Shown here one piece after another: positions 1 through 8,762 of a stretch of 64,000 bases of DNA; the stretch's first letter is position 1; each line of letters opens with the position of its first letter. Position numbers and translations under genes: made by a program. The notes below the pieces were generated by a model. It searched no databases. It was not told where the DNA came from and saw only the letters and a program-made list of their open reading frames with translations. Origin of the DNA: an uncultured Flavobacterium sp. (GTDB lineage Bacteria > Bacteroidota > Bacteroidia > Flavobacteriales > Flavobacteriaceae); NCBI RefSeq assembly GCF_963422545.1, contig NZ_OY730245.1:186001-250000 (forward strand). The letters run 5' to 3'.

Positions 1-1
1 T

Positions 2-76
2 CTTATTGTCAGCTTGAATCCGTTTGGCTTCGTTGAGGATAAACTAGTCGAGAACAAATTTCAAATAGATATATAA
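2..76 (+). CDS. possible 3' end of an upstream gene (partial)
   Basis: A 24-codon frame is open from the window edge to a TAA at 74-76 and ends in NKFQIDI. It points the same way as the next gene and stops 36 bases before it, so it may be the tail of an upstream gene. In many flavobacteria ftsZ lies upstream of this GatB/YqeY gene, but the residues do not look like the usual FtsZ tail. The frame is short enough to be open by chance. Confidence 0.2.
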   Translation, partial: LIVSLNPFGFVEDKLVENKFQIDI

Positions 77-112
77 ATCAATGAGCTTAGGCTTATTTTA
101 ATAAAATAAAAA

Positions 113-562
113 ATGAGTTTACAAACATTAATCATGGATGAAATTAAAACAGCCATGAGAGCAAAAGATACAGTAGCATTAGAAGCTTTAAGAGCAATTA
201 AATCTGAAATGTTATTAGCAGCAACAGCTTCAGGTTCTAAAGAGGAATTAACAGAAGACGATGAAGTTAAATTACTTCAAAGATTAGTTAAAACCCGTAA
301 AGAAAGTGCAAGAATTTTTACAGAACAAAACCGTCCTGATCTTGCTGAACCAGAATTGGCTCAGGTTGCTGTAATCGAGAAATTTTTACCGGCACAATTA
401 AGCGAAGAAGAAGTAGAAGCAGTAGTAGCAAAAATCATTGCTGAGACTGGAGCTTCAGGAATTGCTTCAATGGGTAAAGTTATGGGATTGGCATCTGCTC
501 AATTAGGCGGAACTGCTGAAGGAAAAACGATCTCTGCAATTGTAAAAAAACTGTTAGTTTAA
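113..562 (+). CDS. GatB/YqeY domain-containing protein
   Basis: This 149-residue protein is a stand-alone YqeY-type domain, the tail domain shared with GatB of the Asp-tRNA(Asn)/Glu-tRNA(Gln) amidotransferase. It has the family's usual length, the N-terminal pattern IMDEIKTAMRAKDTVALEALR, the middle NRPDLAEPE and FLPAQLSEEEVE, and the C-terminal GKVMGLASAQLGGTAEG. The domain is helical and thought to contact tRNA, but its cellular role as a free protein is not established. No signal peptide or membrane segment is visible. The ATG at 113 follows an AT-rich leader with no Shine-Dalgarno sequence, as is normal in Bacteroidota. A long hairpin and tRNA-Arg follow directly. Confidence 0.93.
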   Translation: MSLQTLIMDEIKTAMRAKDTVALEALRAIKSEMLLAATASGSKEELTEDDEVKLLQRLVKTRKESARIFTEQNRPDLAEPELAQVAVIEKFLPAQLSEEEVEAVVAKIIAETGASGIASMGKVMGLASAQLGGTAEGKTISAIVKKLLV

Positions 563-627
563 ATTCTAATTTTTTAAATTCCAAACTCCAAGTTTAAATT
601 GGAATTTGGAATTTAAAAAATTAGAAT
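563..627. repeat. long intergenic inverted repeat after yqeY
   Basis: A perfect 23-bp inverted repeat (arms 563-585 and 605-627, ending in aattccaaa / tttggaatt) encloses a 19-base loop. It begins at the stop codon of the upstream gene. Related sequence, ggaatttggaattta, recurs near 52409. It could act as a transcription terminator or RNA-stabilising hairpin and belongs to a dispersed repeat type. Confidence 0.75.
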
Positions 628-638
628 TTTAATATTTT

Positions 639-712
639 GACCACGTAGTTCAACTGGATAGAATATCAGATTTCGGCTCTGAGGGTTGGGGGTTCGAACC
701 CCTCCGTGGTCA
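639..712 (+). tRNA. tRNA-Arg (anticodon TCG)
   Basis: The 74-base sequence folds as a full cloverleaf. The acceptor stem is GACCACG with CGTGGTC and the discriminator base is A. The D-arm is GTTC/GAAT. The anticodon stem TCAGA/TCTGA carries the loop TTTCGGC, giving anticodon TCG, which reads CGA arginine codons. The T-arm is GGGGG-TTCGAAC-CCCTC. CCA is not encoded. A strong terminator follows. Confidence 0.95.
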
Positions 713-724
713 CATAAATATTTA

Positions 725-757
725 AAAGCCTGTAAACGTAGGAGTTTACAGGCTTTT
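725..757 (+). terminator. rho-independent terminator of tRNA-Arg
   Basis: A perfect stem AAGCCTGTAAAC / GTTTACAGGCTT with a short loop is followed by a run of T residues, 12 bases after the tRNA. Confidence 0.9.
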
Positions 758-1004
758 TTTATGATGCAATGATTGTTTTATTTAGATATTCAACGTTCAC
801 ATATAAAATCCGAGTACCTTTACCCGTGATTGCAATAAAGAATATGTGGATTATTGACCAGTTTTCCTTTTCATAAATCAGAATTCTAGTTCGAGTCATA
901 AAGTTATAATAAACAAAATTTCCTTAATAAATAATAATCATTACTAGTTCTGTTCCTTTTGGTTTTTTACTAGTTTTCGAATTCAACCTTAATAGTTATA
1001 GCAT

Positions 1005-1823
1005 ATGACATTGATATCCAAAGAAAAATTTTCTGAAGCTGCAGGCCTTTCTAAAATTCCTATTCCCGGATTACCTTCTTATTTAATGAAAGTGTTGAAA
1101 ATTAACAATTTAAATGCTGTTGTAAAAGAGGCAGGTAATCTCGAGGGTGCCGATTTTGCTAATTATGTCTTAATGAAAATTGGTGTGAAAGTCCAATTTG
1201 ATGCTGCCGAATTACTAAATATTCCTCGTGAAGGAGCATTTATCGTTGTTGCAAATCATCCGTATGGAGGTATCGAATCATTGGCTTTATTAAGTACAAT
1301 TGCGAAAATACGTCCTGATACAATGTATATGGGAAATTTTTTATTAAAGGAAATTCCAAATCTTGAAAAATGCATTATTGCGGTAAATCCATTTGAAAAT
1401 GTACAAAATTCTGCAAGTATTACAGGATTAAAAATGACGCTCAAAGCTTTAGGAGAAGGTATTCCTGTTGCAATATTTCCTGCTGGAGAAGTTTCGTCCT
1501 TTAATTTTAAGACAAGCGAAATCACAGATCCGGAATGGCATCCTGTAGTAGGGAAAATTATCAGCAAAGCAGACGTACCTATTTTGCCTATATATTTTCA
1601 TGGAAATAATGGTTATTTCTTCAGTATGTTAAAATCAATTCATCCGATGTTACAAACTTCAAAATTGATCTCGGAACTCTTTAACAAACAAGGATATTCT
1701 CTAAAGATGACTATCGGAGAAACCATTTTTTTAACTAAGGTAAGAGGTAAAGTTTCTGATCCTCTAATGCTAAAAAATCTTAGGAGTAAGCTGTACGCTC
1801 TCAAAAATCAATTACATAATTAA
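1005..1823 (+). CDS. PlsC-like lysophospholipid/ornithine-lipid acyltransferase
   Basis: This 272-residue protein belongs to the glycerolphosphate acyltransferase (LPLAT) superfamily. The block-I motif is NHPYGGIES near residue 84, with glycine-isoleucine-glutamate after the histidine instead of the usual HxxxxD. Block II is around YMGNFLLKEIP and block III is IPVAIFPAGEVSSF. This NHP-x-GG form is typical of the Bacteroidota O-acyltransferases related to OlsA/GlsA that make ornithine or glycine lipids, so a role in aminolipid or phospholipid synthesis at the inner membrane is inferred. There is no signal peptide. It stands alone on the plus strand with about 290 bases upstream. Confidence 0.82.
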   Translation: MTLISKEKFSEAAGLSKIPIPGLPSYLMKVLKINNLNAVVKEAGNLEGADFANYVLMKIGVKVQFDAAELLNIPREGAFIVVANHPYGGIESLALLSTIAKIRPDTMYMGNFLLKEIPNLEKCIIAVNPFENVQNSASITGLKMTLKALGEGIPVAIFPAGEVSSFNFKTSEITDPEWHPVVGKIISKADVPILPIYFHGNNGYFFSMLKSIHPMLQTSKLISELFNKQGYSLKMTIGETIFLTKVRGKVSDPLMLKNLRSKLYALKNQLHN

Positions 1824-1936
1824 TTAGATCTATTGAGAGAGGTATTTAAATCTCTCGCCATGCTCGCGAGTTTTAAATAAAGAGATTTGGATCCGGTCCA
1901 TTTAACGCTAAGACAAATTTTAAAAATCAAATACTT

Positions 1937-2016
1937 TTATTTTAAAGCCTCTGCAAGCTCACTTAAAATATGAGAGTCTTCAGTAAAAGGCTCAAATTTT
2001 AAACCAAGGCGGTCAC
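1937..2016 (-). pseudogene. possible C-terminal remnant of an unidentified gene
   Basis: On the minus strand a frame reads CDRLGLKFEPFTEDSHILSE, continues with LAEALK and ends at the TAA at 1937-1939. The composition is protein-like for AT-rich DNA, but there is no start codon, and its upstream side runs straight into the 2017-2055 hairpin. It may be the leftover 3' end of a lost gene. I do not recognise the family, and chance is possible. Confidence 0.25.
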
Positions 2017-2055
2017 AAAAAAACCTCAAAATCTACGGATTTTGAGGTTTTTTAC
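2017..2055. terminator. bidirectional terminator
   Basis: A perfect stem AAACCTCAAAATC / GATTTTGAGGTTT with loop tacg has A-runs on one side and T-runs on the other. It can end the acyltransferase transcript (plus) and the hydrolase pseudogene transcript (minus). Confidence 0.85.
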
Positions 2056-2109
2056 TTTTAACGGTTTATTGCATTTATAGAAAAACAATAATTTTGGTTC
2101 AGCAAAAGT

Positions 2110-3135
2110 TTAAAGCGCAGTAGTAAAATTAATAACCGATTTTGCAAAAAGCTCCGGTTCATGAAACATCATATAATGTCCTGAAGCATTAAAATCGATA
2201 GCTGTAACATTTTTAGAAGCTATATTAGCTAAAAATTCTTTTTCGTAAGTTTTCGAAACTGCAAAATCATATTTGCCCCAAAGTATTAAACAAGGCATAG
2301 TTACATTTTTTAAAACAGGATTATTATTCGTTTTAGTTATTTCTTCAAAAAGAGCTGCATTGCTGCTGATGGCTCTAGTTGTAAATTTAAAATCAGTAGT
2401 ATTTGATACTTTTATTAAAACTTCAGGAATCATATTAGTCACTGAATAAGCAAATTTGTTGGCTGTAGCGAGAGAAGGATTTTCACTCAATTCATTTTTT
2501 ACAATCTCCCACTCATTTATGTTTTGATCTGCTGCAATACGAGCATCTGCTTCGGTATTAAGATCTGCTATTGTAGTTTCTTGCATAGTTGTACCATTTT
2601 GAAGACCGGCAGCATATATCCAGGCGGTAATTTTATCTCTTCGTGCAGCATCTTTCAAGTAAGAAGAAGAAAGCATTCCGCCCCAGCTATGTCCTAGTAA
2701 AACAATTTTTTTTCCGGGATACTCTTTTTTTAATTGATCTACAACTTTGTCAGCATCATCTACATATTGTGCAATAGTATAGTACTTTTTATTATCCGGA
2801 CCAATTGATTAACCAGAGGCACGTTGCTGCCAATAGGCAACAAGGCATTTTTCTTCTATTTTTTTGAATGCAATGCCTTCCTGATAAGTTTTAAAATCTA
2901 ACACATCAGATCCGGGACCTCCGTGAACGGCCAGAATAATACATTTAGAATCCTTGTTACCATTTACCCAAACGGGCATGCTTTCTTCTGCATTATTTAC
3001 AACAAGCGTTGCAGTAGGAGTAAATTGTGTAGTAGGGACGTTGGTTTCAGAATCATTTTTATCACAAGAAGTAAAGGCTAAAGTTAATCCAAGGAGTAAG
3101 AAAAAATAATGACTGTTTTTAATGACTGTTTTCAT
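2110..3135 (-). pseudogene. alpha/beta hydrolase lipoprotein, interrupted by an in-frame stop
   Basis: One 341-codon frame, minus strand, is broken by a single TAA at 2807-2809. Upstream of the stop are a lipoprotein signal (hydrophobic LLLGLTLAF then SC) and the oxyanion-hole motif AVHGGPGS; this part ends YWQQRASG. Immediately after the stop, in the same frame, come SIGPDNKKYY, the nucleophile elbow GHSWGG, the acid loop LWGKYDF and the catalytic-histidine region ASGHYMMFHEPE. All parts of an S33 proline-iminopeptidase-like hydrolase are present, so the break is recent or an assembly error. A TCA serine to TAA change would explain it. Two shorter products could be made, but the downstream one lacks the oxyanion hole and signal peptide. 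A terminator lies just beyond the 3' end. Confidence 0.85.
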
Positions 3136-3396
3136 AAGTGAATTTGGTGTTAAATTATACTTATGTAAGTAAGAAAAACAATCATAAATAATTAGCTAAT
3201 AAAAGTTATTGCCATAATAAAATAAGACATTTTTTTAATGAGATTGTAAATGTTTTTAATTGGTATGAATTTTTAGTTCATAATAAAGCTTTTGAATTAA
3301 TAATTGCCTATAATTTAGAGTTTTATAATTCAAACGATATGTAAGTGATTTTTGTTGTAGCAAAGAATACTAAAAATCAGGTCACTTAATCAGTGC

Positions 3397-3861
3397 TTAT
3401 TTTCTGGAAAACAAATTTTCTACAACCCAAGCCGGACCAATCATTAAAAACTGAAGATCTTTTAAGAAAGAAGGTTTTTTGCCTTCAATATTATGTCCGT
3501 AAAATTGTCCGATCCAGGCAATTACAAAAACACCTACTGAAAATGCCCATAGTGGAAGAACCTGTCCGATATAATAATTCACAACCAAACAAATTGCAGA
3601 TAAAATGGCAATTTTAAACGCCATCGCAATTGATAATCGGATATAAAAAATAAGAATAAAAAAGAGTGCAAAAACTGCCCAATTTTCAATAATTGGAGCA
3701 TTTAGTTTTAAAGTATTGGCAATAAAACCACTGGGAATACTCATTAATAATCCAACAATAGAAAAGTAAATTGCGGGCACACAAACATAATGAATCGCTT
3801 TATTTTTCGGATTCTGATGACTTACTGCATATTCTTCAAACCATTGCTCTAATGTTCTCAT
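3397..3861 (-). CDS. Mpo1-like (DUF962) membrane protein
   Basis: This 154-residue protein matches the DUF962/Mpo1 family, whose yeast member is a 2-hydroxy-fatty-acid dioxygenase. The N-terminal signature is EQWFEEYAVSHQNPKNKAIH with the two family histidines, followed by IHYVCVPA. A C-terminal histidine lies in WIGQFYGHNIEGKKP. Four hydrophobic segments cross the membrane. The length is normal for the family. The histidines are candidate iron ligands; whether the bacterial protein does the same alpha-oxidation is an inference. It is a single gene on the minus strand, separated by about 100 bases from the DUF3754 gene upstream. Confidence 0.85.
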   Translation of the reverse strand: MRTLEQWFEEYAVSHQNPKNKAIHYVCVPAIYFSIVGLLMSIPSGFIANTLKLNAPIIENWAVFALFFILIFYIRLSIAMAFKIAILSAICLVVNYYIGQVLPLWAFSVGVFVIAWIGQFYGHNIEGKKPSFLKDLQFLMIGPAWVVENLFSRK

Positions 3862-3965
3862 TTTTTTGGATTTAGGTATACGTAAATCTAATAAAATTTC
3901 TTTTAGGTTGATCTAAAGGCAGAAGAGTTTTTACTTGATTTAATTTATTCAGCTCATTCAATAAA

Positions 3966-5204
3966 TTAAAAAACCTGCTTCAGATTATACTCAAAAACAT
4001 TATCCCATAAATCGTCAATTGTAATTAATGCTTGGTCAAGCGGGAGAACCGTCCATTTTTGATTGGTTTCGATACCAAGACCAATGTTTTTTAATTTCTC
4101 TAAAGCATCTTGTACATCAAAATCAAGATCAGTATTTAGTTTTGTTTCGAACCAGGATTCAATTTGAGTATCTAATTCTTCTGCTGTAAGAGGTTTGTCG
4201 CTTTTGTACAAAAAAGTATAAGCCAGAATAGTTTCCTTAAGCACTTCTTCTTCAGAAGAGTTTAAGAGCGAATAAAAAGCACCGCTGTTGTTTCCTAGAT
4301 TTTTAAAATAAAGACTATCCGAAAGTATTTTTGAATATTTAATCTTTTTATTGATAAAGTTATTGTATTGACGAAACAAATAAAGCGACAAAATTCCGAG
4401 TGCGATTAGACCTTGATTGAGCGACGTTTTACTGTTTAATAAATTAATAGTTTCGCCGGATTCATAAGCGTTGGACATGCTGATTAAAGCAGGAATTACT
4501 TTTGTACTTAATAGCGAAATTCCACCAAAAATACCCGGAACCCACAAAAGTAATTTGTCTGTAGTTGACATTCTTGGAATTGCATTTGGGAAAATTGTCT
4601 CGATATCATTTTTAGGAACTCGTTTAAAGATTTTTAAAACCACAGATCCCGGTTCAATTGGCATTTTACCCAATTTGACTTTCTTTTGTTTCAGAAAATG
4701 GGTATCATTGTAATGTAGATAAATAAGGACACGATCGTAATATTCGATCTCGATTTCTTTTTTCCAAAAGAAATATTTCTTGACTTTTTCTTTCGATTTG
4801 TGATGTCCGCGAACATATAATTCGTAGTCCTGAAATGCATTAAAATCGATCGAAAGTTTTAAGCCGATTAAATCGGAATCCTGAAACGCTTTATCTAAAG
4901 TTTCCTGATCGATGCGAGTATAATTTCCCTGCTCTAAAACAGTAAGTAAAGTTTCTTTAAATATAGAAAAATCACTTTTGCCTATAAATCCTTTTCGCTC
5001 TTTTAAGCTTAAATCGGGATCAAACAAAGCATAGTTTTGTTTTAAATTCCGGTTCAGATTAAAAGCTTCATAATGAAAATAATGTTCGATAATATCAAAC
5101 AGTTTTTTAAATTCATCAACCTTTTTTGAATCTTCGGCAAAGGCATTTATTTGTTGTTCGAGTAAGAATTCCTTGTTGAAGGGAATATAATGTTCTCGTG
5201 TCAT
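3966..5204 (-). CDS. DUF3754 (TMEM143-like) membrane protein
   Basis: This protein has 412 residues from the start chosen here. It resembles the DUF3754/TMEM143 family: N-terminal TREHYIPFNKEFLLEQQ, a central region with FWKKEIEIEYYDRVLIYLHY, and two hydrophobic segments (about residues 220-245 and 270-290) before a charged C-terminal domain. The function of the family is unknown. An ATG at 5238-5240 would add 12 residues, but that stretch (gagcctcag) is part of an intergenic repeat (tctgaggtacaaaggtt) just upstream, so the ATG at 5202-5204 is preferred. It is divergent from the YkgJ-like gene. Confidence 0.8.
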   Translation of the reverse strand: MTREHYIPFNKEFLLEQQINAFAEDSKKVDEFKKLFDIIEHYFHYEAFNLNRNLKQNYALFDPDLSLKERKGFIGKSDFSIFKETLLTVLEQGNYTRIDQETLDKAFQDSDLIGLKLSIDFNAFQDYELYVRGHHKSKEKVKKYFFWKKEIEIEYYDRVLIYLHYNDTHFLKQKKVKLGKMPIEPGSVVLKIFKRVPKNDIETIFPNAIPRMSTTDKLLLWVPGIFGGISLLSTKVIPALISMSNAYESGETINLLNSKTSLNQGLIALGILSLYLFRQYNNFINKKIKYSKILSDSLYFKNLGNNSGAFYSLLNSSEEEVLKETILAYTFLYKSDKPLTAEELDTQIESWFETKLNTDLDFDVQDALEKLKNIGLGIETNQKWTVLPLDQALITIDDLWDNVFEYNLKQVF

Positions 5205-5417
5205 ATCGATTTTTGGGCTTAAATTTTTTCTGAGGCTCAAAGGTACAAAGGTTTTTTTTAAAAGGCTCTGAGTTTCTGAGGTACAAAGGTTCTAAGGGTT
5301 TTCTTTTTATGGTTGTACGGTGACCGGAACTTGAAACTTGATTTCCCCAAACTATTCACAAAAACAAGTATAACGTAGCATGAGCCATTTTTATTAGCCT
5401 ACCTTACAAAAAAACAA

Positions 5418-6026
5418 ATGGCAATAGAGGATAAGGTTCGGTTGGTTGAAGCGTTATTTGATCGTCTTGAAATCGAAATTACAACTTTCAAATCAGAGAC
5501 ACATTTGTTTTGTAACGCGGGTTGTGGCAAATGCTGTTCTACGCCTAATATAGATGCATCGCCTTTAGAATTTTTGCCGTGGGCATTTCATTTATTTTTG
5601 AATGGCAAAGCCGAAGAAACTTTAGAAGAGTTAAGACATATTTCTGCTAAAAATTGCTTCCTGTATCGTTCGCTTTCCGTTTTAGAATATCATAAAGGAA
5701 GCTGTAGTAATTATCGTTACCGGGGATTAATTTGTCGTCTTTTTGGTTATGGAGCAACTAACGACAAATTTGGAAAACTAAGATTAGCGACTTGCAAAAT
5801 AATAAAAGAAGAACAACAAGAAAACTTCACATTAGCAGAAAAAGCAATTAACAAAGATAAATACGTTCCTGTTTTTACAGATTATTATATGCAATTATCG
5901 CAAATCGACTTTAGAATGGGGGTTCTTTTATTGCCGATAAATGAAGCACTAAAAATAGCAATTGAAGAGGTTCTGCATTATTATGCTTACAGACCATTTC
6001 CTGATGGACTTAAGGATATTGCTTAA
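5418..6026 (+). CDS. YkgJ family cysteine cluster protein
   Basis: This 202-residue protein has the cysteine pattern of the YkgJ/CxxCxxCC family of presumed zinc- or iron-chelating proteins. CNAGCGKCCSTPNI lies near residue 32, CSNYRYRGLICRLFGYG near residue 97, and a further cysteine in LATCKI. There is no signal peptide or transmembrane segment, so it should be cytosolic. The metal and the function are not known. The ATG at 5418 follows an A-rich leader. It is divergent from the DUF3754 gene and is followed by a 540-base gene-free stretch with a structured repeat. Confidence 0.85.
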   Translation: MAIEDKVRLVEALFDRLEIEITTFKSETHLFCNAGCGKCCSTPNIDASPLEFLPWAFHLFLNGKAEETLEELRHISAKNCFLYRSLSVLEYHKGSCSNYRYRGLICRLFGYGATNDKFGKLRLATCKIIKEEQQENFTLAEKAINKDKYVPVFTDYYMQLSQIDFRMGVLLLPINEALKIAIEEVLHYYAYRPFPDGLKDIA

Positions 6027-6093
6027 GTTGTCTTGTCATTCCTGAAAAAGAAAAGATTATGGATAAACAGTTGTAATGTTAGTTGTCAGTTAG

Positions 6094-6272
6094 TATAAAA
6101 AAAGTGAAATTTTTAAGCGTTGGCATCGATTAGAAATCTCACTTAATTGTTCCAAAAAAAAAGTCAGCATTTTAATAATTTTCCTTTAGGAAAACTATAT
6201 GTTATAAGTAAAATTATTTATTGCAATTTTACCTCTAAATAAAGTTTTAGCAATGCGTATCTATACGGGGTT
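6094..6272. repeat. structured intergenic repeat, copy 1
   Basis: This ~178-base sequence is clearly related to 12264-12437. Both copies contain the same hairpins in order: AAGTGAAATT with AATCTCACTT, a short TTTTCC/GGAAAA hairpin, a perfect 8-bp GTAAAATT/AATTTTAC hairpin, and CGTA-TCTA-TACG ending in gggg. Loops differ between copies while stems are kept. The rest of the 6027-6567 gap shows no gene; it holds this repeat and a terminator. Confidence 0.75.
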
Positions 6273-6330
6273 TCTTTAGACGTTCAAAGTTTCAAGGGTT
6301 TGTTCGCAATAGTGTCATCCTGACCTTAAT

Positions 6331-6371
6331 AAAAAAACAAAAGCCGCAAAGAGGAGATCTCTGCGACTTTG
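6331..6371 (-). terminator. likely terminator of the C1q-like operon
   Basis: Read on the minus strand, the stem AAGTCGCAGAG / CTCTTTGCGGCTT (two-base bulge) is followed by TTTTGTTTTTTT. It lies about 200 bases after the last gene of the 6568-10841 block. Confidence 0.6.
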
Positions 6372-6567
6372 CCTTCCCTTAGAGAGGAAAAAGATGATGC
6401 ATGTATGAAGTGCACAATCTAAATTTTCAGCTATTTATAATTAGCATTTTTATTATAATTTTGGCATGAAGTTATTTTTCTGCCAAACCATTGTAACTTG
6501 TTTCTCCAGTTGGTACGGGCACAGATATAAATCTGCATTATTAAATCTAATATTCTATATATACAAG

Positions 6568-7626
6568 CTATTCATCAGCACCCATATATCGACCTGTAAA
6601 GTAGGTAAGATTCTTCGCTGTTGCATTGCCTCTTATTATAGTACCGGCTGTAGTTCCTAAAATTTCATTAAAATTATTAGACCACCCTAAACTCAGTTTG
6701 TCACCTTCGTTTAATTTTAAAGTAGTAATAATGTATTGATTTGTAGAAGAATATACATAAGATGAATATACTCTACTTACTGTTGATGCTACGTTCGCAT
6801 CGCTCGTTTCATTATATAAATTTAATTTTATTAAAAAAGTCGCTGCACCGCCAGATCTTGTTGCATCTTGTGCTGATGCTTGATAAACACTGGCTCCAAA
6901 GGAATAATATCCTGTTACAGGCGCAGTAAATATTGTATATCCTTTACTATTATCAATTAGCAAACTACCCGTATTTGATACATCGGTTAATTTAGAATCA
7001 AAAAGTACTTTTCCGGAATTCCCGGAATATGAAATATCGCCAGATGCTCCATAATCAAAAAATGCTGTACTTGCTGCTCCTGCCTGCGTAGGGGTAAGCT
7101 GTCTAATATCTCCATTTGAATTAATTGACAGTACATTATCGCCACTAAGACTTACGGGGATATTCTTAATAGTTAACTGTTTTAACAAAGTCGCATCACC
7201 AGAATCACCAAAGCTCAAACCTTTACCAGCCGCACCATCATTACTTATCAAATTACTGCCCATTTGTAAATTCTGGGTAGCTTTATGATTTCCTAAATTA
7301 TCACTACCATCTGCCACTACGGCAAGCTTGTTCCATCTGGTAAGTGATACAGACCAATAATAATATCCACTACCGGCTGCTCCGGTTCCTGTTATGGATG
7401 GATTTGTATTATAAATAAGTAAACTATTAGCTGGAGTGCCAACAATTCCGGAAACATCAGTTGTATTACTTAAAGCAACCGACGTCATCAATAATCCTTT
7501 ATTACTATTCGTCATTTCCAGCGCTGTAGATTTATCAGCATTATTACTATTCATGCCAACTTGTGCAAAGCCAATACTAGCACGAAGAAGCAACAACAAT
7601 AAAAATATTTTTATACTATTTTTCAT
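6568..7626 (-). CDS. secreted protein with C1q-like C-terminal domain (paralogue 3)
   Basis: This 352-residue protein has a Sec signal peptide (hydrophobic core then GFAQ). The N-terminal third carries DKSTALEMTNSNKGLLM and YNTNPS, with a GYYYW motif near residue 87. A middle segment has DNLGNHKATQNLQMGSNLIS near residue 108. The last ~140 residues look like a C1q/TNF-type jelly roll: FDSKL, YTIFTAPVTGYYSFGASVYQ, LNEGDKLSLGW, and a final YFTGRYMG. It is most like the next two genes and is the last gene of the minus-strand set, 17 bases after its neighbour. It is probably a cell-surface or secreted binding protein. No clear type IX C-terminal sorting domain is seen. The ligand is unknown. Confidence 0.8.
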   Translation of the reverse strand: MKNSIKIFLLLLLLRASIGFAQVGMNSNNADKSTALEMTNSNKGLLMTSVALSNTTDVSGIVGTPANSLLIYNTNPSITGTGAAGSGYYYWSVSLTRWNKLAVVADGSDNLGNHKATQNLQMGSNLISNDGAAGKGLSFGDSGDATLLKQLTIKNIPVSLSGDNVLSINSNGDIRQLTPTQAGAASTAFFDYGASGDISYSGNSGKVLFDSKLTDVSNTGSLLIDNSKGYTIFTAPVTGYYSFGASVYQASAQDATRSGGAATFLIKLNLYNETSDANVASTVSRVYSSYVYSSTNQYIITTLKLNEGDKLSLGWSNNFNEILGTTAGTIIRGNATAKNLTYFTGRYMGADE

Positions 7627-7643
7627 TTTATAATTTTTTAAAA

Positions 7644-8675
7644 TTAATCGCTAATAAAATAACCCGAGAAATAAGATGCTCCGTCGTTTCCATCAGGATT
7701 TCCACCAATTCGGGTATTGTTTACTGTTGCTCCATAAGATTTACCAAAAGCATTATCAAACTGTATACTTAATTTATCTCCCAAGTTTAAGTACAAAATA
7801 GTACCAAGTGTCTGAGTTAAAAATGTAGTAGCGTTTTTAGCATAATAATAATTCTGTGCCATCGCAATGTTTGAACTAGGTTCTTTTATTATCATAATAT
7901 TACCAACTACAGATTTCGCAATCGAGTTACCTTCAATGGGACATCTTTGACTAATGCTATACTCAATAAAATAATAACCTGCCTTAGGCGCTCTAAAAAC
8001 ACTATAAGCACCTGAATTATCCACCACACTACCAACTATATTTGATTTGTCAATATTTTTAGTATCAAACTTTATTTTAGAATTACCCGTGCTGTAATCC
8101 TTATCGGCAGACATGCTGTATTTAAAAAAAGCTACTGCAGTACTACTGGCAGCCGTTTTAGTTTGCTGTTTGATCAATCCATCTGTACCGACGGTTAAAA
8201 TTTTATCATCTTTAGTACCGCTTGGCACATCTTTAATCGCTAACTGTTGCATAAAGGTTGCATCTCCTGCTGTATTAAAATTTAATCCTTCATTGGCTCC
8301 TCCATCATTATTGATGTAGTTGTTTCCCATTTTTAAATTTTGTTGTGCAATATGGTTTCCCAAATTGTCCTTTGCTTCTGTAAGATCTGCCATTTTTTTC
8401 CACGAACTGCTTTCCCAGTAATAATATCCAGTTCCATTAGGCAAAGAAGTATTTGTGTTATATACCCATAAGCCCTGCGCTGGACTGCCACCCGCAATAC
8501 TCGCTTTATCTGAAACATTTTGCAGATTAACCCTTGGTATTAATAATCCTTTTTTAGGCATTCGAATATCTAATGCCGCTGATTTATCAGGGCTATTATT
8601 TATTGTACTAATTTGCGCCTCTACGTTTGCTGCTATAAAAAACAGACAAAACATTATTTTAAATATTAATTTCAT
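7644..8675 (-). CDS. secreted protein with C1q-like C-terminal domain (paralogue 2)
   Basis: This 343-residue protein starts with a signal peptide ending near NVEAQ. It shares the array DKSAALDIRMPKKGLLIPRV, GYYYWESSSWKKM, DNLGNHIAQQNLKMGNNYIN and ATFMQQLAIKDVP with its two neighbours. The C-terminal jelly-roll region contains YSVFRAPKAGYYFIEYSISQ, LYLNLGDKLSIQFDNAFG and YFSGYFISD at the end, the GYFI-type closing strand of C1q domains. It lies between paralogues 1 and 3 on the same strand, 17 bases before the next gene. It was probably made by tandem duplication. Surface or extracellular binding is inferred; no enzyme motif is visible. Confidence 0.8.
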   Translation of the reverse strand: MKLIFKIMFCLFFIAANVEAQISTINNSPDKSAALDIRMPKKGLLIPRVNLQNVSDKASIAGGSPAQGLWVYNTNTSLPNGTGYYYWESSSWKKMADLTEAKDNLGNHIAQQNLKMGNNYINNDGGANEGLNFNTAGDATFMQQLAIKDVPSGTKDDKILTVGTDGLIKQQTKTAASSTAVAFFKYSMSADKDYSTGNSKIKFDTKNIDKSNIVGSVVDNSGAYSVFRAPKAGYYFIEYSISQRCPIEGNSIAKSVVGNIMIIKEPSSNIAMAQNYYYAKNATTFLTQTLGTILYLNLGDKLSIQFDNAFGKSYGATVNNTRIGGNPDGNDGASYFSGYFISD

Positions 8676-8762
8676 ATTTTAAGTATTTTAATGTTAAAAT
8701 GTATAATGTTTACTAAAAAAGAGTATTAGTATAAATTATTTCATTTTATCATATTACCATTA

